A stretch of DNA of 64,000 nucleotides from Datura wrightii (lineage: Eukaryota > Streptophyta > Magnoliopsida > Solanales > Solanaceae). Made by a program: the position numbers and the translations under genes. Positions 57,842 to 64,000 of the stretch are shown piece after piece. The notes under the pieces are model-generated. The model was not told where the DNA came from. It made no database searches and saw nothing but the letters and a program-made list of their open reading frames with translations. The stretch is taken from positions 31,478,001 through 31,542,000 of the forward strand of contig JASDFA010000027.1 of the NCBI GenBank assembly GCA_035772735.1. The letters run 5' to 3'. How positions within the stretch are numbered: the first letter of the stretch is position 1; every line of letters begins with the position of its first letter.

Positions 57842-59350
57842 ATGTTAAGTCCAGTCCTAGTTAAACTTAAAGAAGTCGTTCTCAGAAAGGAGGTTGAGGA
57901 TTTCTCCAAAAAGGGATATGGTGTACTCTATAACCAGGGAAGATTGTGTGTACCAGATGTTGGTGAGTTGAGACAGCAGATACTAGCTGAGGCACACAGC
58001 TCGAGATACACCATTCACCCCGGTGCTACCAAAATGTACTGCGATTTGCGGGATATTTATTGGTGGAACGACATGAAAAGATACATTGCTGAATTCGTAG
58101 ACAAGTGCCTGAACTGCCACCAAGTCAAGGTAAAGCATCAAAGCCAGGAGGCATGACCCAAGATATCAGTATACCCACGTGGAAGTGGGAAGAAGTGAAA
58201 ATTGATTTCATTATGGGTCTACCTCGGACTCGCCGACAGCATGACTCAATCTAGGGTAGTAGATCGGATGACTAAATCAGCTCATTTCCTCCCTGTTAAA
58301 ACCACAGACTCAGCTGACGACTATGCCAAAGTTTACATCCGAGAGTGAGTCAAATTCCATGGGGTGCCTTTGGCTATTGTTTCAGACAGGGGAATGTAGT
58401 TCACCTCAAACTTCTAGAAGTCCTTTTAGAAGGGACTAGGCACTTGGGTCAAACTCAGCACCTCTTTTCACCCAAAGACCGATGCACAAGCAGAGCGGAC
58501 AATTCAAACCCTAGAAGATATGCAAAGAGCATGCGCAATCGATTTTAAGGGTAATTGGGATGAACACTTGCCTTTTATCGAGTTTGCGTACAACAACAAC
58601 TACCATTCTAGTATCCAGATGGCCCCATTTGAAGCATTGTATGGTAGAAGGTGTAGATCTCCTATAGGGTTGTTCAAGGTTGGAGAAGCTACCTTCATAG
58701 GGCAGACTCAGTTCACGAGGCAATGCAGAAAGTTCAGCTCATTCGAGAAAGGTTGAAAACAGCTCAGAGCCGTCGAAAATCTTATGTCAATGTGGAAGAA
58801 GAGAGTTGGAGTTTGCAGTTGATGAATTGGTTTACCTAAAAATTTTGCCCATGAAAGGGGTGATGAGGTTTGGCAAGAAAGGAAAGCTCAATCCGAGATA
58901 TGTGGGACCTTAGAGTATTTTGAGGCGTATCGACAATGTAGCCTATGAGCTAGAGTTACCTTCATAACTAGCAGCTGTGCACCCAGTTTTCCATGTGTCA
59001 CTTTTGAAGAAGTGCATCGGAGATCCAACATCAGTTGTGCCCTTGGACAGTGTAGGATAAAATATAGACTCTCATATGAGGAAGTACCTGTCAAGATTCT
59101 TGACCGTTAGGTGCGTAAGCTGAGTAACAAGAAAATAGCTTCCGTCAAAGTCTTATGGAGAAATTATCAGGTTGAGGGAGCTACATGGGAGGCCAAAGCA
59201 GATATAATGGCCAAATACCCGCACTTGTACCCTACCAGCTCTAGCACAGCTTGGGATATTACTTTGACCCTAGAACTCAATTTAGTTTTCATGACTCAGT
59301 TCAGATGTTCAAGTCTCTTTTATGTTTTTCAATGTATATATGAAAGGTAA
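57842..59350 (+). pseudogene. pol: Element C integrase and chromodomain-like tail
   Basis: Zinc domain HSSRYTIHPGATKMY...CLNCHQVK (58000-58130); core fragments near 58200-58500 spread over several frames; FIEFAYNNNYHSSIQMAPFEALYGRRCRSP (58570-58660); tail segments KGVMRFGKKGKL and HPVFHVSLL near 58850-59010; chromodomain-like KIASVKVLWRNYQVEGATWEAKADI at 59130-59210. The last frame closes at 59350. The gene is beyond function. Confidence 0.85.
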
Positions 59351-59467
59351 ATTCAGTTCAGTTATGTATTTTGAAATGGAGGTAGTCATTCCGAAAGTAT
59401 TGGAGTTAAATGGGTAGTACTTGGAATTTTTGATTGCTATTTTACTGCTTCCAGTGTGTTTTCTAAC

Positions 59468-59500
59468 ACTCGAGGACAAATGTTTACTAGGGGGAGATAT
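59468..59500 (+). other. Polypurine tract and decayed hairpin of element C
   Basis: ACACTCGAGGACAAATGTT is a mismatched version of the stem-AGGA-stem motif of A, B and D. AGGGGGAGA at 59489-59497 lies just before the 3' LTR. Confidence 0.78.
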
Positions 59501-60347
59501 TGTAATGCCCCAGAAAACTCAAAATCTAATTCTGGGACTTAAATTAGGAAATCTGGAAAAGTTACAGAAAAGCTTCAGGATGACCCACCTAACGAGTCAT
59601 TAAGTGACCTCATGACTCGTCAGGTGAGCCGTGAGAAGGAGGCTTAATAATTTAAAGGGGGGAGGTAGCGTACCCAACGAGGGACTTCACGAGTCGTGGT
59701 CACTGTTCACGACCCGTTAAGCCACTCATGGTAAGGCTTGAAATGGGAACATAGGTAGTTGACTAGTGGGTGCAACGAGTCTTCATCTGTGCCAATGACT
59801 AGTTAGGTGACTCGTTACTGGACTTAGCATTAAATCTCCTAAATGAGATAGTGTGATCCACGACTGGTGACCACGGATCTTGGTCATTGACCATGACTCG
59901 TTAGGTCCATTGTGGTGACCTATTGAGGATCCCAAGCAGTGTACCTGATGAGAGTGACCATGAGTCGTGGTCAGTCACCACGACCCGTTAGGTCACCCGT
60001 TAGGGGCACCTGGCAGTTTTTTCCAACGAATTTTTAAGGTCTATTTAGTAATTTTCTACTCTCCCAAGCTTTAAACTATGTCGTTTTAGTGTTAATTTTA
60101 GATATTTTAGTGGGGGAAACCGGTTCATTCCTCATTCCCCACTATCAGTTCTTAGAATAAAATCGAACATTCTCCTCTCAAGAACCCTCCAAGCGAGACT
60201 AGGGCCTCTAATCTCTTGTAGCAATTCAAGCTTCTCCTCCAAAAGGATTTTAGTCAGGTATATGGGAATTCAACATGGGAATTGTCCTTCCCTTATGTCC
60301 CACAAAATCCTCCCATAACTCCCTTATCAGTTTTTGCCCTGAGTTTT

Positions 60348-61769
60348 TGATGCGCTCTAGCGCACACGCAAGTGCACGCGGTCGTACAAGTAATATAGTG
60401 GCCCTTTTTAAGAGCCCAAATATCGAACCCACAGGGACTGGTTCAATGAATTATCAAGTTCACGTGTTGGTTAAGAGGTTGATTTTAGAAGTTTTCGATA
60501 AATTATAATTAAATCTTAGTGGTGACACAAAATAATCTGGAAGCAATACAAAACAAAACTAGAGTTAAGGTCGGATAATCATGCAATACTACAATTCATA
60601 ATGGGTTAAGTATGAAATTATCAATTGTTGTCTCACATAATTGGAATTGCATGATCATGGTCTTTCAAACCTCTAAACACGACAAACTAGCCTCACTACA
60701 ACATCGTTGAGCGAGGATGTCATTTCTAGTTCGTGGGCAATTCACTATGTGGATGTGGTTTATGGGGTTCATGCTCTTGATTGGGGACTTTTGTACCGCA
60801 AATCATTTAACCAAACTTAGCTTAACAACTACTTCTACGAGTGTTGATGTGATAATTCTAAGTTGGTGTCTAGCTCATCCCGTTTTAGTAACCAAGCAAG
60901 GAAAATTAGGTATATTCCTATCCTAACCACAAGTCTTATCAAAAGACAAGAACTTGCTTCCTACATTCTTATGTTCTTGCCTAGGTTTGCTCTTCCAAGC
61001 TTCCACCCAAGCCTAAGACACTTGTTTTCATGGTGATCAAGCATAAAAACAACAATAATAAAGATTGTAAGACAAAACACCAACTAACAACTCAACCCAA
61101 AACGAATCTAAGCAAATACAATCATATCCATTGCCTCAACCCTAGATGGAAGGTTCTAGCCACTCATGTTTGTACAAATACTCAAACCCATGTTTAGATT
61201 AGTCTACTTACAAGTATAGATGAAAAGAAATGAAGAAAAGATGAACACAAGAGGAGTTCTCCAAGTCTCCTTCGCGCCTCCCTTCGATTTTTCCCGAAAA
61301 TCCCATGTGTCTTAATTTTTGGGCAAGGTTCCTATTTGTATTAAATGAGAATCTACAGATTTTTTGCCTGTGGTGGAATATCAACGTGTCACGGAGGTGA
61401 ACGCGGAGCCTTGCCTCCGTGACACGGAGCTAACGCGTACCCTCACTGGAATGTGCCAAAAATGCAATTTTCGGCCAAGTGTTGCCGCATTAGCAGCGTT
61501 CCACGGCCCCTATCGCACAGGGTGCCAGTTATTGCATGTTTTCTTGTTGACTTTCACGTTTTGCTCTTGATTCCATTCCTCCACTTCACAAAATCATGAA
61601 TTAGTTCCTCAAATGCATTATTAACCTTCATAAACAAGGACTAATCATGTTAGTTAGTATATATTCACATTTACATAAAATCACATGAGAATGTATATAA
61701 ATAAGTAGATAAACAAGACTAAATTTAGTTACAAAGTAGCACTTGGGCATGCAATTTTGCCCAAGATTA
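60348..61769 (-). mobile_element. S2: diverged solo LTR of the D type
   Basis: 1422 bp, TGATGCGCTC to ...CCCAAGATTA on plus. Flanked by GTTTT (60343-60347) and GCTTT (61770-61774); GCTTT matches the undisturbed C LTR, so the left copy has one change. It shares with D LTRs the end CGCAAGTGCACGCGGTCG, the T-arm-like block (60420-60436) and the CpG-rich module with perfect CTCCGTGACACGGAG (61415-61429), but most of the middle differs, so it is a separate subfamily. The 77- and 69-codon plus frames inside are not called genes. Confidence 0.9.
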
Positions 61770-61992
61770 GCTTTCGAATATGAATGAATGTCATGTTATT
61801 ATTTTTTGTTAATTTAGCCTAGAATATATCCATGTTAGTTTTTCATATTATCTTTATGAGTTCCTAATTAAATTGTCAAAGTTTGTACAAAAGTGAATTT
61901 AAGCCCTAACTTTCGAGTAAAGATTATTGTGTATTAAATACCGTCTATTTTGCAAAGTATGTTTTGGGCTTAATATCCTAGAGATTCTTATG

Positions 61993-62021
61993 ATATATAT
62001 ATATATGTGTGTGTGTGTGTG
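61993..62021. repeat. (AT)n(GT)n microsatellite
   Basis: About seven AT units followed by about eight GT units within the C 3' LTR. F has ATTATTTATGTGTAGC at the same place, and the 5' LTR has neither. Confidence 0.9.
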
Positions 62022-63428
62022 AGAAATTATTCCCTTGATGGGAATGATTTACCCTTGTTGGATGAAACACCTTTAAATTCTTGAAATTTTGTCATATTAT
62101 GAAATTCTCGTGTTGTTAAAATGAGTTGAGTTCTCTATTAGCTGCTAGTAGTTCAGTCCTGTTAGAACATAGAATCTCTTTAGAATCATTTATGAAATTA
62201 TCAACTGATCATTTTGACTTCAGCCTTTTTCCGAGGTGTTACTTGTGCCTCTCAGTTATCATAATTAGATTCCGATTTTAGTTATCTGATCTATTAGGCG
62301 GTCATGACATTCTATTTATATAGCTATGACCAGCCCCAGGACCCCAGCTCAGTTACAGTTTGTTCTTAGACGGTTCAGACGCTTCCATATAAGAAGCTCT
62401 GACCAGTCTAGAACACAATTTCAGAATCTGGTCCGATAAGACTCTCAGGGTACTTTCAGTTATATGTCCCTGACTAATCTTGGACCCCAGTTTCGAGCTA
62501 TCAGCTTAGCAGTTCAGTATAGGTATCCAGTGGGAGCAGGACTTAATGTCGAGCTGGCCAGGGTTCCAGCGCACCCATGTTCCCAGAACTACATTGCCAG
62601 CGTAGGTTACTATATTACTTGGCCTGATTGGCCACAGACGTTTTTGATCACCCAGTTCATGCCTTTATACCCTGGCAAGGTATATTGGGTCCTACTGGTG
62701 GGGTGTATTCATAGGACTCCACATATAGCTCATGTGGTTATATGTCGGTTATAGACTCTCCCACTAGTCAGTTAGTCAAGTCTCATATCTCTCAGTCCAG
62801 ATCAGTTCAGTGCAGTATTTCAGACTCAGTCTTTCAGATTTAGGGCATGTTTATGACCATCAGCCAGGGTCATTATTGACCATATCAGTATATTCTAGTT
62901 GTATCAATTTTTAGTATTTTTAGTTGGTCATTTAATGTTACTTTAGTTCAGTTACTAGTTCTATCATGTTATTATATCTCTCACTTACTTAGTACATCCA
63001 AAGTACTGGAACATACTTTTATGTTGTATCGTTTCATCATATAGCTGCAGGTTCCCAGATTCAGCAGCATTAATCACCACGATCCAACTCCTCCTCAGCT
63101 GCAGATTTAGTGTGAGTCCTCATCATTCGAGGGCCTTATTTTCATTCTCTTATAGTCAGTTGCAGTTTTACTTTAGAGAGTTAGATGGGGGCTTGTCCCA
63201 GTAACTTATCAGTTAAAAGGCTTTCAGAACTACATATGTTCAGTTTCCATGTTTTATGTTTTATTTTAATTTTTCATATAAATGCCTTAATGTTATTACT
63301 TTAAATTTCACTTGTGCTTGTTTTACTCAGAATCCTAGTGAATGATAGAGCAGGGGTGGAATTGGGGTCACTTGTGGCTTCAAGTACCGTGTTACATCCA
63401 GAGTATAGGTTCGGGGTGTGACGGATTT

Positions 63429-64000
63429 TGAGGACAAAAAGAGAGAATTGAGTTGATTCGACTTGTGATCAACCTTTTCTTGAATTCTTTTTGTTCTTGA
63501 TATTTGTTCTTAAAGATTTTTGCTGAGTAATTAAAGAAAGTATTTTTCTCATTCATTCTTGTAAGTATTGATTTATGTTTTTAATTATGAATGCAATTTA
63601 CAATCTTACAACTATGAGAGACTAAAACCTCCATAGCTAGGGTTGTGGGCACCATGATGGATTAACAACTAGGGTTGCACAAAGTGAATTTAAAACCAAT
63701 ACAAATACTTATATTGTATTCTTTTCATGCTTAAACATTTCTTAATGGTGCGCAATGTTAGGACATGCCCAAATTCTTTACTTGCTTAGGACTAAGAGGA
63801 GAGATTAGGAAAAGCGAATTACAATAGAGCCTTGATTTTGATAATAATTGTATTAACTTGAGCTGTGGTCGCAGGATAGTTGAATATGGAACTTAGTGAT
63901 AACAGACAGTTTGAAACCGCTCATGAGACTTGGTTGAGTGATTGAGTATAGTCATTCAATAAGGACTGTTCGATCGTTTGATGAACATAAGTTATCAGAT
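63429..64000 (+). repeat. Element E 3' LTR, second part (runs off the window)
   Basis: Matches about 10886-11480 of the 5' LTR (GATTTTGAGGA, GAGAATTGAGTTGATTCGAC and onward). There is no B insertion in the visible part of this copy. No gene is seen. Confidence 0.9.

Larger units (their letters stand above)
51992..63423 (+). mobile_element. Element C: decayed Tekay-type chromovirus, nested in E
   Basis: TSD GATTT at 51987-51991 and 63424-63428. LTRs are about 2.45-2.5 kb. Order: tRNA-Met primer site, gag, protease, RT, RNase H, integrase with chromodomain-like tail, polypurine tract. The 3' LTR is split by S2 and ends TGACG instead of TGACA. Many frameshifts and stops make it older than A. 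Confidence 0.94.
59501..63423 (+). repeat. Element C 3' LTR, split by solo LTR S2
   Basis: LTR parts are 59501-60347 and 61775-63423, together about 2.5 kb, plus the S2 target duplication. The palindrome of the 5' LTR is eroded here (CCTAACGAGTCATTAAGTG near 59587). A dinucleotide repeat at 61993-62021 is not in the 5' LTR. The frame at 62464-62754 corresponds to 53548-53766 and is not supported as a gene. Confidence 0.93.
10168..64000 (+). mobile_element. Element E: non-autonomous Athila-like element, split by B and C, 3' end outside the window
   Basis: E is interrupted by B (11533-46782) and C (51992-63423). Its own parts are the 5' LTR (10168-11532 and 46788-about 47020), a tRNA-Asp primer site, gag-protease remains (47152-49627), a 1.65-kb non-coding tail, and the 3' LTR (51280-51991 and 63429 onward). 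No RT, RNase H or integrase is present in the 4.2-kb interior. It is the outermost element of the main stack. Confidence 0.88.

Noticed and set aside
62464..62754. 96-codon frame in the C 3' LTR, partly shared with 53548-53766
   Set aside because: It lies in an LTR, is broken in F and the 5' LTR, and has no recognisable domain.
1..64000. Host genes hidden between elements
   Set aside because: After assigning LTRs and interiors only 61 bp remain unexplained, and no frame outside retroelement coding regions has a recognisable product.

Overview
The window is a block of plant heterochromatin built almost entirely of LTR retrotransposons of the Ty3/gypsy superfamily. I find no cellular gene, tRNA, rRNA or CRISPR array. 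Plant origin is supported by the lineages present: Tekay-type chromoviruses (initiator tRNA-Met primer site, chromodomain-like integrase tail) and Athila-like elements of the non-chromoviral OTA branch (tRNA-Asp primer site, extra reading frame 3' of pol). The protein and LTR types recall Solanaceae or other asterids; that is inference from memory of the families, not a search.

Layout. Nine element pieces can be separated by LTR ends, primer sites, polypurine tracts and 5-bp target-site duplications (TSDs). A (+, Tekay) runs from before the window to 8414 and lies in F, a C-type LTR fragment (8415-10106). E (+, Athila-like, gag-protease only) starts at 10168 and runs past 64000. B (-, Tekay, 11533-46782, TSD AAGAC) sits in E's 5' LTR. 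D (-, Athila-like, 21575-46543, TSD AGGGG) sits in B's 5' LTR, next to its TATA box. D2 (-, a deletion derivative of the D family, 27951-40247, TSD GTTGC/GTTGG) sits in D's integrase. S1 (+, solo A-type LTR, 37395-39872) sits in D2's 5' LTR. C (+, Tekay, 51992-63423, TSD GATTT) sits in E's 3' LTR, and S2 (-, solo D-type LTR, 60348-61769) sits in C's 3' LTR. The deepest stack is five levels: E > B > D > D2 > S1.

Coding state. A has one unshifted gag-pol frame broken only by four stops. B, C and E are broken by many frameshifts and stops. D has gag, protease, RT, RNase H and a split integrase. D2 has lost RT, RNase H and nearly all of the integrase, yet carries an intact reading frame of about 406 codons 3' of pol. 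The matching frame in D has two stops. This accessory protein is recognised as plant retroelement-associated, but its function is unknown.

Non-coding signals. Four patterns stand out. (1) A run of small stem-loops lies in the LTRs of A, B and S1 and is kept across subfamilies with wobble-compatible changes. (2) CpG-rich odd-centred palindromes lie upstream of LTR TATA boxes and are shared between unrelated lineages: CTCCGTGACACGGAG in A/B/D, and an ACGAGTCGT core in E/C. The first also lies 5' of the accessory frame, followed by matching candidate splice sites. (3) A stem-AGGA-stem hairpin lies just before the polypurine tract. (4) A tRNA T-arm-like block lies near the primer-site end of the Athila-like LTRs. 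All comparisons were made by eye.
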